A stretch of 64,000 bases of DNA from Tolypeutes matacus (Eukaryota > Chordata > Mammalia > Cingulata > Chlamyphoridae): positions 1,619,801 to 1,683,800 of the forward strand of contig JAKSZT010038599.1 in assembly GCA_026826555.1 (NCBI GenBank), read 5' to 3'. Below are positions 31,386 through 44,894 of the stretch, piece by piece. The translations under genes and the position numbers were made by a program. Positions within the stretch are counted from its first letter, which is position 1. Each line of letters begins with the position of its first letter. Under the pieces are notes generated by a model. It did no database searches and had not been told where the DNA came from. It was given only the letters and a program-made list of their open reading frames with translations.

Positions 31386-34300
31386 GATTTTTTGAAATAT
31401 GTAAAAGTTCCAGAATAGGTTGTGCCTTTGAATAAGAAATCCTGTCTTGAATCCCTCCATGTAAACAAAACATTTAACATTGTCCTGTTTTGTTTCTCCT
31501 CATTTTAAATTAGGTCCACGTACATTTGTGTTCCACTCATGTGCTTTCATTTCAGGCCTTTCTACAGTTCAGCAGCAATAGATTGAAGTGATATAGTAAT
31601 ACATAAACTAACCTTTATAAACATTTTTATTTTTGTAAGATATATCATGATGACTAAACGAGAAGTAGTTGGGAGTTAGACTTCATCAGGCAATATTTAT
31701 TTCTGCTGTCTTTTGGAATATTCTCTTTATCTGAGATAAATAAGAACTCTGTACGTAAAATTCCCTCTCTTTTGGTCATTTCAATTGGTCACTTAGAAAC
31801 TGAAGAGAAAGAAAAATAAACTTTCAATGAAAATAAGCTGTAAATGTAGTTCAGTTCCAGAATTAGTAAGTAAAAAATCTTGCATCTATAATAATAGTAA
31901 ACCTGTTTAAAATATGTGTTTCAATTGTGGCAAATATTCTAGAAGTTTATTTTGTTGTTGCTTTTGTCCTTAGGTTTGAAATAATAGGTAAAACAATTTT
32001 TGATGAGTAAATGGAGAGAAAAAGATAAAGGTAAAATTTTTGAGGCTGTCTCAAGTAGTTAGTCAAGATGTCAGAAACTATTCATAAACATAACTTTCTG
32101 TGTGTCATTCATTATCTTATATCTAATACTGAAATATAAATTCAACAACCGTGAAAATAAGTTGTGACCCATTTGTACAGGACAAACACCCAGCGACACA
32201 TTGAAGAACTGAGAAAATATTGAGAGTCAATTTAAATTTTAAAAGGGACAAAATAAGTGGAATTAACTATGAGGTTTTCCTTATTACCTGATGGTTTCTT
32301 GTCATGATAATTGGATTTTTCTACCTATAAAACTAATGTGATGTATCTGTCCTTTAATGTGCATGCTGGGGAGCCTTACTCATGCACACGTGTGCACACA
32401 CACACAAACACACACCTTGAAGTAAGAATTAAAAGACACTAATACTAATCCTAGTTCTGTCATAACATGGTCTGAGACCTTTCTCAAACCAAAAGCCAAC
32501 AACAGCAAAGAAACAAAACAACCTGGGCCTTATTTACTTCATTTGTCAAATAACAGAGCATTAACACAGTATTTCAAAAATTTCTTTCAGTTTTAAAGTC
32601 TATAATTATAATAGAGATAAATATTCATTTAATATGCTCCATGATCACTTATCATAATCCTTTCTTTGAATATACACTAGAGGTCCTTGCCGTGTCATTC
32701 TCACATGGAGTATGAGTGGGGATACTTACACACAACGGATTCTAACTCACATGGTAAAGAATCTTTCACAGAGGGTGTATTTAGTAAGGTTTGGGCAGCA
32801 TTAAGAGTACCAACAGAGGCTGTTGAGGCATCTAGGATCTACGAACTGCAGAAAGGCATTAACTGCCTTAAGGTCTTAAACCAACAAGCAGAAATAGCAG
32901 CTCTACTCCACTAAGAATTAGAGCCATCACAGAGTCACTGCTATTGCTAAGAAATATATATTTATAGTTTATTGTATGTGTCCCCATTAAAATTACAACT
33001 CTAAGAAGTCAGACGTCCTTGACTAATGGGCTTCCAATCTGTTAGCTTTTGATCAATTTCATGTATAAATGACTACAACCAATGCCCTTTTCTTGTCATG
33101 GTCACAAGCATAAACATTCATATTTATTACTTACTAGCCTCTATCTTAAAACATGCCCCCACCTTCCCCAGTCACAGCGCAATGAAAGTTTGAGTAAAAA
33201 GGCAATACCTCCTAATTATCCCATGATACAGTAGGGAAAAACTTAACCAAAAATTTGCCAAGACATAAATAATGTAGTCATGTCTCCAAACCACAATAAT
33301 TATGTCTTCACTGTTTATAGTGTTCCAGATTAAGGACAATGAAACATTTTGCATTCTGTATATATAGTACCAGGTACTGATATCAAATGTTGTGCTAGTT
33401 AGGAGTAGATTCTATTACATATGGAAGAAAACATCAAATAATTATAGTTCCAAAAAGATAGTAATACATTATGCTTTCACATAAGTGATGGCTAGAAGGC
33501 ACTTGAAGTATTGAGATGGGAAGTTACCAGATATGTAGGCTTTTTCCATATTTTTTACCTCCTCTATCCTCATTAGTAAGATTCTTCTTACAGAACCAAG
33601 TTTAGAGAAACAAGATATCTTGATTTTCCTAGGATATTCTTATGTTACACCTGTTGCTCCAAATCAAATATTAAAATCACCTCCTTTCACTGTCCAATCG
33701 ATTCCAGGTTGGACAATAAATTATATGATCATTCTATCTATAACAGAAGATCAAACTCTTGTTATCACTTCTGAATTCTATTAGAAGGGAAGAAAAAAAC
33801 CAGAAAAAAAGGGCATGTTCTCTCTCCCTTAAAGGTACTTCCTGGAAATTGAACACACAACTTCAGCTGATATCTCATTAGCCAAAATTTAACGAAATTA
33901 AGTCAAATTAGTCATGTTGCCTCACTTAGATGCAAGAAGAGCTGGGAAACATACTTTTTATTTTGGTTCAGCATGTGCTCAGCTAAAATATAAAGGCTTT
34001 CATTGAGAGGTAAGGATGGAAAAACAGATAATGGCAGTCACTTATATACTCATTTTCAAAAGTCATTTGATATGTTGTTTGTGTATATCTTAAACTTGAT
34101 GAGACTAGGTTAAGTTCTACACAACTTTGCTGAAAAGGACATTGATTGCATATTCTTAGAACCACAAAATTCTTCCTAGACATTTAGTACCACGCTGTGC
34201 TTCAGAGCAGCAGTAGGAAAGAGGTAGCTTTAGATCTGTTGCTATTGTAGTCCCAGTACATCCATTTTATGAACAATGGGCCTGTATACCTCATTTTAGA

Positions 34301-35594
34301 AACCTGACCCCATTTGACCTTAGGGAAGTAATCCTATTACCCTTCCCTTTACTACCTTGGGAAAGGGAAAAATAGTCTCAACACAAAACTGTTATTTCCC
34401 AAATCTGAATATGCCTTTTTATCTCAGCTCTCCTTTTATCTAACTGAATGTAAAAGGTAGAGAGAAGCAGTCTGTTTTAGGGCTGGATCTGACACTCCAC
34501 AGAATTCCTAAGGTAGATCTGGTTCCTAGTGTTCTTACTCATTTAAAATTTGGGATACACAGGGTCCTTTTTTCCTTAGCTTTATGCCTTAGTCTCAACT
34601 CTAGAATAATAGGGGAAGAACTCTACTATATAGCCAATTGAATAATTAGTCCTGTAAGTATTATTATTATAATTTTACTTCAGAAATACTTCATTCAAGT
34701 CGTGGGTAGATCAGATACTTTTACTTTACAATCTAATACTTCCCAATGCACAAGTAAAGCTTAAAATAACATCAGCAATTGATATCATGAATACAATTTC
34801 TGGCAATAGTGTTATCTCACATCAGATAAATATTAATAAATATTTAAGTTGGAAAAACTTTAAAAATTATTCACTGTTTTCATAAGACCACCTATGAAAG
34901 ACAAGTAGATATTAACATCAACATTGTTCTGAGTATAATGAGGAGCTGTGTATAATGACAGCTTCCCACTGAACTAAGATGGCAAGCATTTATTAAGGTG
35001 CTTACATGGAGTTCTCATCCTTAGCAGCTGAAGGAGAGATGATAGTTCCAAGCTTTATTGTCTGCGCCTAACCAGAAGTTGGTAAGTCTTGTATCATGGT
35101 TGCTATGTGCAAGTGAGGCATAAGCATAACTCCAAAAGTATGCAGCACTTTGGTCAAGATTAAAGGTACATACATTTAAAGATGTTTATGAAGACATGCA
35201 TGTTATGAAGATATGTGCCTTCTACAGAATGCTTCTTTGGTTTTGATCAGAGAAACAGATGTTTGTTCATATTGTTTATGCAAGGAGGAAAAGTCCAGAG
35301 AGCTAAAGTTTTCCTGACTTTACCATCTACTGATTCTCAGGCAATTGCTTCCTGAAGCATGTCTTGTGACTAGCTGAATCTACCTTACAATTTAATTTAA
35401 GGAAAGGGCAGTAAGAATTGGGGGATGCTAAGTTTCCTATGCAACAAGCATACATTTCAAGTCAATCTTATTGGGATTTTTTTGATTATTATCTGAAGTT
35501 CTTTTTCACTATTACTATAAACTATAAACCTTTAAAGAATGAGGTCTCTATTATTAGAATGTTTTTCAAAGGCTATTTATTGTTTCTAGAATAC
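31386..35594. other. Unassigned intergenic sequence
   Basis: About 4.2 kb without a repeat family or gene that I can name. There is a short CA-rich run at 32395-32417. The 75-codon frame at 32687-32914 is slightly more balanced in composition than most, but it has no recognised motif. Confidence 0.45.
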
Positions 35595-35925
35595 CATAAT
35601 ATGCTTTAATTTGGCTTTTGATGCCCTACCTTATTTAACCTCTTTGCTTCTATCCCTCTAACATCTTAAGAAATCATATTATGACTACAGACTGGTCCAT
35701 CACTGTAAATTGAACATAAGGAATATGCATTATCCTTTCCTTTACACTTTTGTATTGTCTGGTCTCACTTATTCTTTTATTAATTTTCTACAGTTGTTAC
35801 ACAACTCTTATCTCCTTAACCAATCCTTCTTGCATATCTGGAATACTCTTTGTTTGTTCATTTGTTTCCTACCAATTCAATCAGAATTGATCCTTTCTAC
35901 CCTTTGTTGTTAATCATCTGGAATT
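35595..35925 (+). mobile_element. Possible L2 3'-end remnant
   Basis: Pyrimidine-rich sequence with 'tcttgcatatctggaatact' near 35829, reminiscent of the L2 3' region block that reads 'tgcctggaatgctctt'. The assignment is weak. Confidence 0.3.
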
Positions 35926-37344
35926 TATTTATAACCATTGCCTAGGCCCTTTACCTTTCACTGAGACTCTTTAATCTTCCTAATATTCAGCAATTAGGGG
36001 TTAAAACTTGGCACAGGAGAGGGTGTACCAGGAGGCCAGGATTCCAGGAAAATCTTTGATTCCTCCATCAGTCCCAGTCACCTGTGCCTCCCTTCATGGA
36101 CACTGCTGGGGGACAGCTACTACTCCATTAGCCCATGATGGCATCCACATACCAGAATTCTCCACTTCTTCCCCCATCCCCACAACCCCTGGACATAGAT
36201 GAGTTTGTAGAGAGATGAAGTCTTGATAATGGTACCAGAATCCTGCCAGATAAATGCCCAGTATGCAGCTTACCCCCCAAACTTTGGGCCATTTGTAAAT
36301 GGCCAGCATCCTCTGTTGTATTTCTGCTAATGGGGACTGTAATGACCTATGGACCTTGGTTATGAAAGTGCCAAAGTAAAAGGAATCAAAACAGACATAT
36401 TGACTAGTTAAATATGTTGTACATCACACTGTTCTTGCTGTGGCTTTGATAATTATCCCAAACTATTTAGAGTGCAGGTGTGTTTTTCCACGCATAATTC
36501 AAAAGATGTTTTTGATTAGACTAAATGTTCCTGAGGGCAGGGAACACATTCTTTAATCCTGCATGTTTGTGTATGTACTAAACATCTCCTTGTGGATTTA
36601 TTGTTTAAGATGAAAATACTCATGCAGGGATTTTACCAAGACACTGAGAAATTCAAATTTTAGTGCAACAAATATTTTTGAGGCTCTAACCAAAATGCAA
36701 AATATCTTTATAGGAACTGGAAAATAAAACAAAATGCTTCCTCCTTCTTTTTATTTCTTTCTATTTTCTCCTTTTCAGAGCAGCCTCTAAATATCTAGAA
36801 CTGTGAATGCTAGTAAAGACAAAGCTTTGGATAGTAGAAAAATGCTATTGGAATAAATTAAGATCAACATGTTTTATGTGTGTGTTTTTTCCTAACGTAG
36901 ACAGCATATTTCATTGGTTAAAGTGAGAATTTAAGGAGAAAAGCGAAAGAGCTTAGTTCTCAATAAATAATAAATGTCTATGATTATTTTTATTTCTAAG
37001 ATGGTCTTTACTTTTATTTTATTGAAATTCAGCAATTGGCATTGACAACAGAGGCGTCTTTTTTTTTTTTTTTTTTTTTGGTAAGATATGCCTCTAATTC
37101 AACATTCTTCTAGGTACATAGTTTATTTACATCCAATTGACTACTAAATACAATGCTGTGTAAAAGCAGGAGAGGAATCAGTAGTTAGTTAGAAAATCTT
37201 ACTTCAACTTATGTTTAATAAAAAAGAAGGTTATGATGCAAATTTTCAATTCTTTGAAATAAGAAAACAATTACTGTTTTGTTAGACTAGGATACAGAAC
37301 CTGTGATATACAATTTGAAGTACTTAAGGTCATCAGTTTAGGAT
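35926..37344. other. Unassigned sequence with a T21 run
   Basis: No repeat family recognised. A run of 21 T at 37059-37079 could be the tail of an unrecognised antisense retroposon. A somewhat GC-richer patch lies at 36010-36310. Confidence 0.45.
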
Positions 37345-37545
37345 TCAGATAGACTGCTTGGTGTCATGTCTACTTTTGCCCTTGTGGAACCTAGCTCAAC
37401 CTGTGATCTTGCTAATGCTTATTTTTTTTCCCTGATTGAAATGGTTATTGGGTGAGTAGTAAAAAGATTAAAAGATTAAGGTATGTAAAGAATCTAACAC
37501 ATAGTAAGTGTTTAATAGATATTTGCCATGGTTATTATTATAGAA
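37345..37545 (+). mobile_element. MIR SINE
   Basis: 'aatctaacacatagtaagtg' followed by 'tttaatagatatttgccatg' and 'ttattatta' is the diagnostic 3' half of MIR. The upstream 'agctcaacctgtgatcttgc' fits its centre. Confidence 0.75.
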
Positions 37546-39570
37546 ATAACCTAAACTCTGATGATTATAATTCATGAAAATTATATTAGGAAACACACAT
37601 AAACTCTTGAGCATCATCTGAAAATGCCCTGACATAGCTTTGTCCTACTAAGCACTTCTTTGAGGGCACTCGTTTATGCAAGCAATGACAATTAACCAAG
37701 CATTCCAATTCTATTATAGATTCTTAATTCCTTAATAAAAATATGGGAGGAGGACATGCTCTCTTGATTTCTGAAAAAATATATTCGTCCTGTGTTTACT
37801 TCAGAAGATTGACTGGGTGTGTATGCTTCATTTACATTAGAAGAAATCAAATTAACAATTAATGTTTTTACAAGTAGAAACAGCCTGAGTTTAGTGAAGC
37901 GTTGTAAATTCTTACCTGGTGAAAAATTAGTAATTGCTGCTATCATAGATGAGGCAAAATAAAAGGATTGACCTGAGTAGGAAAAAAGTATGATAATGCA
38001 TATATATTTTTAATAGGAATTAAAATGTGCTTGTTGGTTTTTAAGTTTTAAAATTCTGTTTGAAAGTACATTGGCTTCTTTGATAAATTGTCTCATATTT
38101 AAACACTATGAGAAGGAAATTGTCATTTCATCTTATTAGTTTTGAAAGTAGCAGCTTTTAATGTCATGTGAGAAGAACATTGAATTCTAAGTATCATTAT
38201 CAGTCAGACAACTCTCAAATTACATATTTAGCTTCCTCTCCCCTAATCCCTGCTGTGTGATTTTAGTCAGGTCAGTGAAATTCCTAACCTCATTTCTCAG
38301 CCAGAGAGTCCCTCATTCTCTCACATACTTGGTATATTTTTCTCTTGGACATGTAAATCCTTCCATTTCCATTTTTTCTTCTTAATGTTATTATTATGGG
38401 ATTAATTATACTAGTCTAACAAAGCTCCCCTGATTTTTAAAGGCTTCAAAGTCTGTTATATGATATAAAGCTGTAAAACCAAATAAGTTACTGCTGGCCT
38501 CTGTTTATCCATTTCTCCAGGTTGAATAAGACTCTCAGTAGGATAAAAAGGTAAGCATTCAAGTAGGTCAGGGATTTCCTTACAAATAGTATCTCTACTC
38601 TATTGCTCCACTGTAGAAAATAACAAGAGCATGTTGTTATCTGATTGTGAAGCCTTTGGCATCTCTTTATACTTTCAAGGCTGCAGGCCACAGTGGAATA
38701 GGTTGAATTAATCTCTTTTAGCTTTAAGTTTATTTATCAAAAGGGAAGAAGGCTGTATACTAAAGTCTTAGGTCAAGCCTCTGCTTTCACATCTACCTTG
38801 CACCTTCATACAACTGAGATGTGACATAATAATATCTTTACACATTGAATAATGCTTCACAGCTGCCATACGAGGGCAGAGCACAGTAAGACATTGTGTA
38901 AATGTTGAAAGATACAATATCATTAATCCAGGTATGAATTCTGGAGCATTAAGTGTTTTGTTAATTCAACAGAAAAAATGTGCATGCAGTTTTTTCAGTT
39001 TTTAAAAATATACTTACACAAATCATATAAAATTATATATATTTATATAATATGCTCCATAAATATAAGTTTGGGTTAACAAAGAGTCATAATTCGTAAT
39101 TTTTTAAAGAAGTCAGGATTCAAGGACTTCTTTCAGAATAGCTATGAATTTAATCAAAATCTTTCTAGACAAAGTGTTTAATAAGTTAATGTATATGCTA
39201 TCTTGAAGGTCCTTTCCTGAATTCCCAGTTGTTCAAATTTCCTATATGTAGGTGGTGCAAACTCATGACATACTTGTCAGAGGCCTTGATGTCAAGGTTA
39301 ATCAGGTGGTTGTAGCCTTAGAAAATTTACCAAGTTCACAAGATTTATCCTTGTCCAACTGCCACCTTTTAAGACTCGAAATGTAGGATATCCCCTCTCT
39401 CTGGTCCCCAGTGCCAGTCTCAAGTCATCTTTTTCCTTATTGCTATTCTTTCTTTCTTTTTCTGAATCTATTTTTAACTGCAAACATTTATTGAAAACCT
39501 CCTAGAGGTTCATTTCTGCACATAAAAATGATGAATAAAACATAACACTTGCTTAGAAACACTGAGGCTG

Positions 39571-39574
<4 letters not shown>
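37546..39574. other. Unassigned intergenic sequence
   Basis: A possible MIR scrap occurs near 38240-38320 ('ctgtgtgattttagtcagg'). Otherwise nothing is recognised. No convincing gene. Confidence 0.45.

Positions 39575-39607
<33 letters not shown>
39575..39607. repeat. (TA)16 microsatellite
   Basis: Uninterrupted TA run of 33 bases. Confidence 0.97.
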
Positions 39608-39611
<4 letters not shown>

Positions 39612-39857
39612 AATATGTCATCAATTTTTAATCACTAAATGCTTTTGAACAATAGAAAAGGGAATAACCGAATTGGCCAAAATGGTGTGTGAGAATCAGA
39701 AATTATTCATTGAGAGAGATCAATTATACTGATCATTTGGAATAAACTATGAAGTTATAAGGTTTGATCAAATGCAAATTTCTGGATCTCTACCCAAGAG
39801 ATTTTGAAATTTTAGGTGAAACCCACTGATCTGCAAGCCTAACAGGTGATATAGTGA

Positions 39858-39901
<44 letters not shown>
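39858..39901. repeat. (ATG)n trinucleotide microsatellite
   Basis: Uninterrupted ATG/GAT repeat of 44 bases, about 14.7 units. Confidence 0.97.
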
Positions 39902-40078
39902 AGCTAACTCATAACCTGAAACCTTGTTTAATCTATTGACCACAGTTTCAGAGACACTGATTTAAGCTCTGTAGTATTTATCAGTTGAGTCCACTAGCTA
40001 AGGAAGAGAAGAACTACCAGGTGAAAATAACAGGGAAGAACAAGTATAAAAGTATTATACCAGTAGATTGTACACAAT

Positions 40079-40360
40079 AATGTTAAGTTACAACCACCCC
40101 AAAATTCAGTGGTTTAAAACAGCTGTAATTTATTCTTCTGAGTCTAGTTTGAACTACTCTGGGCAGATATTCTTTGGGCTTTAGTGACTAAAATGACTCT
40201 GTACCACAATAGTTCATTCCCAGGTACAGGCTGAAAGAATATCAGCTACCTGGGGGAAACACTTCTTATAGGGACTGTAAGAGGCTAAAAATACAAACCC
40301 AAACTTTTGTGTAAGTTCTACTACCATTATTTTGACCAAAGCCAGTCATAAAGCCAAGGC
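40079..40360 (-). mobile_element. Possible ancient MaLR-like fragment (antisense)
   Basis: 'ttacaaccaccccaaaattc' and 'agtggtttaaaacagctgt' match the edge blocks of the same old antisense repeat class as 23925-24260. The rest is too diverged to be sure. Confidence 0.4.
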
Positions 40361-40834
40361 CAATATCTATGGATTAAATATGTGATAGGTTTCATTGAGA
40401 AGACACAGCCTACACCAGTTACTCAAAGGTAAGTTAATAAAAACACTTTTTAATTTATAAAAATAAATAGGTAACTGAAAGACATCATCTCTATGGGTAA
40501 GAAAACAAAGAGAGGAGTAAAATAAGTTTTCGTGATATATTTTATAACAAAGATAATTTCCTTGCATAAAGGTGCCAAGCAGTGGTATGCTGAAACCAGT
40601 TTACCTACAATATGTGGATGTCTACCCAACTCTGTTTAGTGATGTCACATTGGCAGCCTTAAGTGAGTGAGAGAAGGAGGACTTTACACAATAGAAATGA
40701 GCAAATCAAGAATTTTTATTTCTCCTGGAGACATTCAACATTTACCAGCTTGGCACTGAAGCCAGTTTTTGTTATTATATACATACTTCTATGAAAATTT
40801 TTATATCAACTATGATAATAGTATTAGCTAACAC

Positions 40835-41010
40835 TGTAAGATTTATTATGGACCAATATTTAAACATTTTATGTGCATTAAATCAATTAGTACAATAATT
40901 AATCCTCTGGAGTAGCTACTAGAGTAATCTTCATTAAAGAAATAATGATACTGAAGTCAAGAGATGTTGGCCCTCTTTCAAGCTCATCCTTCTAGTAAGT
41001 GCAAGAGCAG
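40835..41010 (+). mobile_element. MIR-type SINE
   Basis: 'tttatgtgcattaaatcaat', 'aataattaatcctctgga' and 'tctagtaagtgcaagagc' follow the MIRb order (growth of the tail block, 'taatcctcacaa' block, 'agctagtaagtg' block). Confidence 0.65.
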
Positions 41011-42363
41011 CAAAAAGAAACTGCTTAACTCAAAGTCTTAAGATGAGTTTTAGATAATGGGAGAGGCATGTACTAGAGTCGTAAGACCTATATACAAATG
41101 ACTGCATTCCATTCTTTCCCCATGAACCTGGGCAGGTTTATATTCTCCAATTTGAGATAAGGGTTCCCCAACTAAAACTACAGATAAAAAGACCTATATT
41201 ACAGGAATTTGGGGAAATAGTTTTATAAAGTTATAGACTGGTTTATTAACCTAAAATATGTAATGCATTTGAAAATTTTAGCCAATATTTAAGTAAATTG
41301 CTTTTCTAATCTGATTTTATTCATTATTTTCAGGTACACCATTTGAAATCTACGCTCTTGAACAAGAATATCTTATGATTTAGGGTGCATGAAAATCAAA
41401 TGTCTTTCTCTATTTTTCACTTTTGTCATTCGCAATGGGTTTCAGCCATATAACTGCTCTTTAAATATATGACAATAACTATATTTTACCATAAATTATC
41501 TCTTTTCAGGGTAAATAACACTTTTTAAAATTATAACTTTGCCATGATGTTTATTTCTTTTCTAAACTATCTGTAAACTTCTGGCCATACTCCAGATTGC
41601 ATTTTGTTTATTTTTTTCTTAAAAGAATAAAATATTTAAAGTTTCACTTTCTGATTTTTTTATCTTTTTAATTATACAATTCCATAAGATGTCCATAGCT
41701 TAGAGAGTTTCTTGGGGATGTCATTACTTATATGCTGCTATGTACACAAGATATTTTGGTTCAAAAGTCTAACAAGCTACTGTTGCAATAGTCCTTCAGA
41801 TGTGCTTTAATCATTGTAATTATTAACTTAAAGTTGTCTCTCGATCCATGTGGTGCTACTCTTTCCATGAATTAATATTCTGTTCACAAAGAATTAATAA
41901 ATGTATAGTTCTTAATGCTTAGGGCCCTATGTTTCAATACATCCACTAAGTAATTCAATATACCTGTATGTCTTCAGGGTGCCAAATCTTTATAAACATA
42001 GGAATCCAAGGATATATTTTTACCTTCATGCCTCTAAAAAGCTTATGTAATCTATTTGTCTATTCAATTGTCTTTATAGCATATTTCCAGGTTCATAATT
42101 TTGGATATTATCAAGTGGTTTTTACTATTTTTTCAGACTCAAAGAACTTAAAGGAACATTGGCTCTAGCTTTAAAAAATAAAAAAAGACTCAAAATTGAG
42201 AGAAATATATATAAAATATATATATATTTCTAAAATTGATGTATTTATTTAAGTCAATGGTAGAACTTTTCAAGTAATTAGCTTTAATTTTTCCATGTAA
42301 TTATTAAAAGATAATCCAAAGAAATTCTTATGCACTAAGACCATTGTTAAATTTAGTAAAATG
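41011..42363. other. Unassigned intergenic sequence
   Basis: AT-rich, with an alternating AT tract near 42205-42230. No family or gene recognised. Confidence 0.5.
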
Positions 42364-42368
42364 GTAAG

Positions 42369-42962
42369 TGTAGCAGTTTGATATTATTTGTGAATCCCAA
42401 AAATAGATACTGAATTATGTTTGTAAACTGGTCTTTTCCTCTGGGGATATTAGAGTGCATTGGATTCAGATGTTTTATTTTTACTTGATTAAATAATGAT
42501 TAAGGCTTTGATTGGGCCAAATAAGTAAGACTTTGTATTCCTGTCCCATTGGTAGGGGGAGGACTCACAAAGAAATCACACTGCAGAGAAGGGAGTTTGG
42601 AGTTTTAAAGCTGTAGCCTGGGGAAGTAAGCACACAGAGGTGCTTGGTCGTGAGGAAGGAGAGAAGGCCCTGGGAAAAGAGATGAGCTGTTCCCCTAATA
42701 GTCTACAGCTGGCCTTGTGGAGAGAAGCAAGCCTGAGTCCATAGCAAAACAAGCCCCGGGAAGAGAGGAACCCAGGAAGCCTGAACGTTTGGCAGATGTA
42801 GGCAGCCATCTTGTTCCAACACGTGGCAACAGACTTTGGTGGGAGAAGTAACTTATGCTTTATGGCCTGATAACTGTAAGCTTCTACCCTAAATAAAACC
42901 CTTTATAAAAGCCAACAGATTTCTAGTATTTTGCATCAGCACCCCTTTGGCTGACTAATACA
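42369..42962 (+). mobile_element. Solo LTR with perfect 5-bp target duplication (GTAAG)
   Basis: 594 bp, from TGTAGCAGTTTGATATTATT to GGCTGACTAATACA. It is flanked on each side by GTAAG (42364-42368 and 42963-42967). It aligns along its length with both LTRs of the provirus at 5241-7354, including 'gattgggcca', 'gtctacagctggcc', 'catcttgttccaacacgtgg' and 'accctttataaaagcc'. It is what remains after LTR-LTR recombination of a provirus of that family. The 77-codon minus-strand frame inside is not a gene. Confidence 0.92.
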
Positions 42963-42967
42963 GTAAG

Positions 42968-44159
42968 GTATAAGTTCCTGATGAATTTAGTTATTTCATC
43001 TCATCTGGACCTTTCCTTGAATGTTACACTATTATTTTCTTTACACATAGAATATATAAAATCATGAAAATAGACCATACCTGTCATTTTATTCACCATT
43101 TTAAATTATTTTATTTTCAGTTTTCAAAAGAAAAAAAAAAAAAAAAAGGAATGTCCAGTAGAGTCAGGAATAGCCCTTTCAAAGAATTCAGGATCTCATT
43201 TGATTTGTAAAAAAGCAAAAAGAGAAACACACAATTTACATGAATTGTCCAAAAACATATGCACTTTACTTAGCAGTATCCAGAGTAGAATTCAGTTTTC
43301 TTGATTATAATTTCATTATTTTTCAGTGGCATTAGCGCAAATAAACTTATTATATGAACCAACATGAACTGGTTGCTAAAGTACTCAAAATAGCCACCTC
43401 TACTATTGCTATAGCCGTGTTTGAGACCCTACAGTCAGTCACAGATGTACTAAAATGTTCTATGAATTTCATTTATTGTAGCTTTGAATTTGTTTTTCTT
43501 TTATCTTCTGTCACTGAGAATGGGACTCAAACATCTGTTTAATATAAGATATAAATATAGCAATGAAAAGAATTATCAAAATGTAGAACTTCACAGGGAA
43601 GGAAATCAAAGAGACAATAAATTCAAGGGCAAAATTAGAAGAAAAGTTAGAAAAAGAAAAGACAACAAATCAAAAAGTGAAAATAAATCAAGGCATCAGG
43701 GATTTAAGGGGCAAAAATGCCAAAGAGAAGGGAAGTATAGAGAGATGAAGCTAATAATCATGAATCTTTTCTCCTCAAGGCCTTTTTAATTTTTATAGAA
43801 ATGCTGTTTACTGATAGGGCAGCTACTTAGGGAAAATCAATTTGGAGTGAAATACCAAAAGTTTGACTTTAAACATATTAAGATTTTCAAGTGTACTAAA
43901 GGAGTTACTGATTGTATAGTTGAATATGTAAGGCTGAAGTTTAGAAGAGATTCCAGGGCTTGAAATATAAAATAAAAATAGGGCCACTTCAACTTGACCA
44001 CATTTTAAAACATGGTTTTGATCATGAAATAAAAGAAAATGACTGAAGACGATATAGAAAACTTAGAAAAGAAACTAAGAAATTATGGGAAAATATGAAA
44101 ATTACAAAAGAATCAATGAGAAGACTAAAATTAATGAAAAAATTATGAGCAAAAATACT
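42968..44159. other. Unassigned A-rich sequence
   Basis: It includes a broken A run at 43129-43147 and a very A/G-rich part (43560-43780), which may be a decayed LINE piece. The 101-codon Lys-rich frame at 43484-43789 reflects A-richness. The block 43708-43782 recurs at 49166-49242. Confidence 0.45.
43708..43782 (+). repeat. Dispersed direct repeat, first copy
   Basis: 'agagagatgaagctaataat' at 43739 and 'cttttctcctcaaggcc' match 49166-49242 ('agagagatgaaactaatatt', 'cttttctcctcaaggta') with about 15 differences over 75 bases. The two copies lie either side of the L1 at 44160-48507. Confidence 0.7.
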
Positions 44160-44890
44160 TACAAAAGGGAGTAGGCAGACAGGGCTCAACTCTTTCATAA
44201 ACAAAACAGAGAAAGGGCCAAAAGATGTCCAAGGGAACTACTTTGGGGATCCACAGACCAGGACAGTGATACACAATTCCTGGGAGGGTGAGGGACAGAG
44301 AGACAAAGAACCCTAAACAACAAATGTGAGTTACCAAATACCCGCAGCAGCTGGGAAGGGCTCCCATCTCCTGCTTCCAAGATATTAAGCTGGGATAAAA
44401 TCCCTGGCTTACTGCAGTGGACTGAGAGGGGAACAGACATCTTCCTCCCTGTCAACTGTTACAAGTGAAAACAGATGTGGAGTGGGGGGTTGTTTTCAGT
44501 GGATTGGGCCAGCAGAGCCCACTTTGAGTATCAGTTCTGGCCAGACCCAAACTGAGGAAAGCAGAGATTGAAAGAAACACCTCCATGGCAAGGTGTGCTG
44601 ATGAGCTTTATCTGCTGGCCAGTCTGGAAATTGCATAGAGAAAAAATGCTTTTAAGCAGTTAAACTGCTTTTAAGCAGTTAATCCAAACTCCTGGGAGAA
44701 AATCTGAGCTCCTTTAGCAAGTCAATGGCCCAATGTTGATAACTTAAGCTGGATATTTTAAAGACTTAGAATAAGTTGAATCAAATATCAAAGAAGAGTT
44801 GTGGGGGAAAAAAACAACAGTCAAGAGAAAGAAATTGGCCATCAGAGTAAAAAAAGAAGATATAAATAAATAAAATAAAAAATGAGAAGG
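44160..44890 (+). other. Possible L1 5' UTR segment
   Basis: The composition shifts from A-rich to a balanced, G-rich text with no frame. Placement upstream of ORF2 in the same orientation suggests an L1 5' UTR, but I cannot match it to the young 5' UTR at 63735 because the two cover different parts. It holds a 19-bp tandem duplication at 44647-44684. Confidence 0.4.
44647..44684. repeat. 19-bp tandem duplication with near-palindromic unit
   Basis: TGCTTTTAAGCAGTTAAAC is followed directly by TGCTTTTAAGCAGTTAATC. The core CTGCTTTTAAGCAG is itself nearly palindromic. Confidence 0.9.
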
Positions 44891-44894
44891 GGGA

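Noticed and set aside
33691..33716. Short inverted repeat TGTCCAA...TTGGACA
   Set aside because: Seven-base arms are expected many times by chance in 64 kb.
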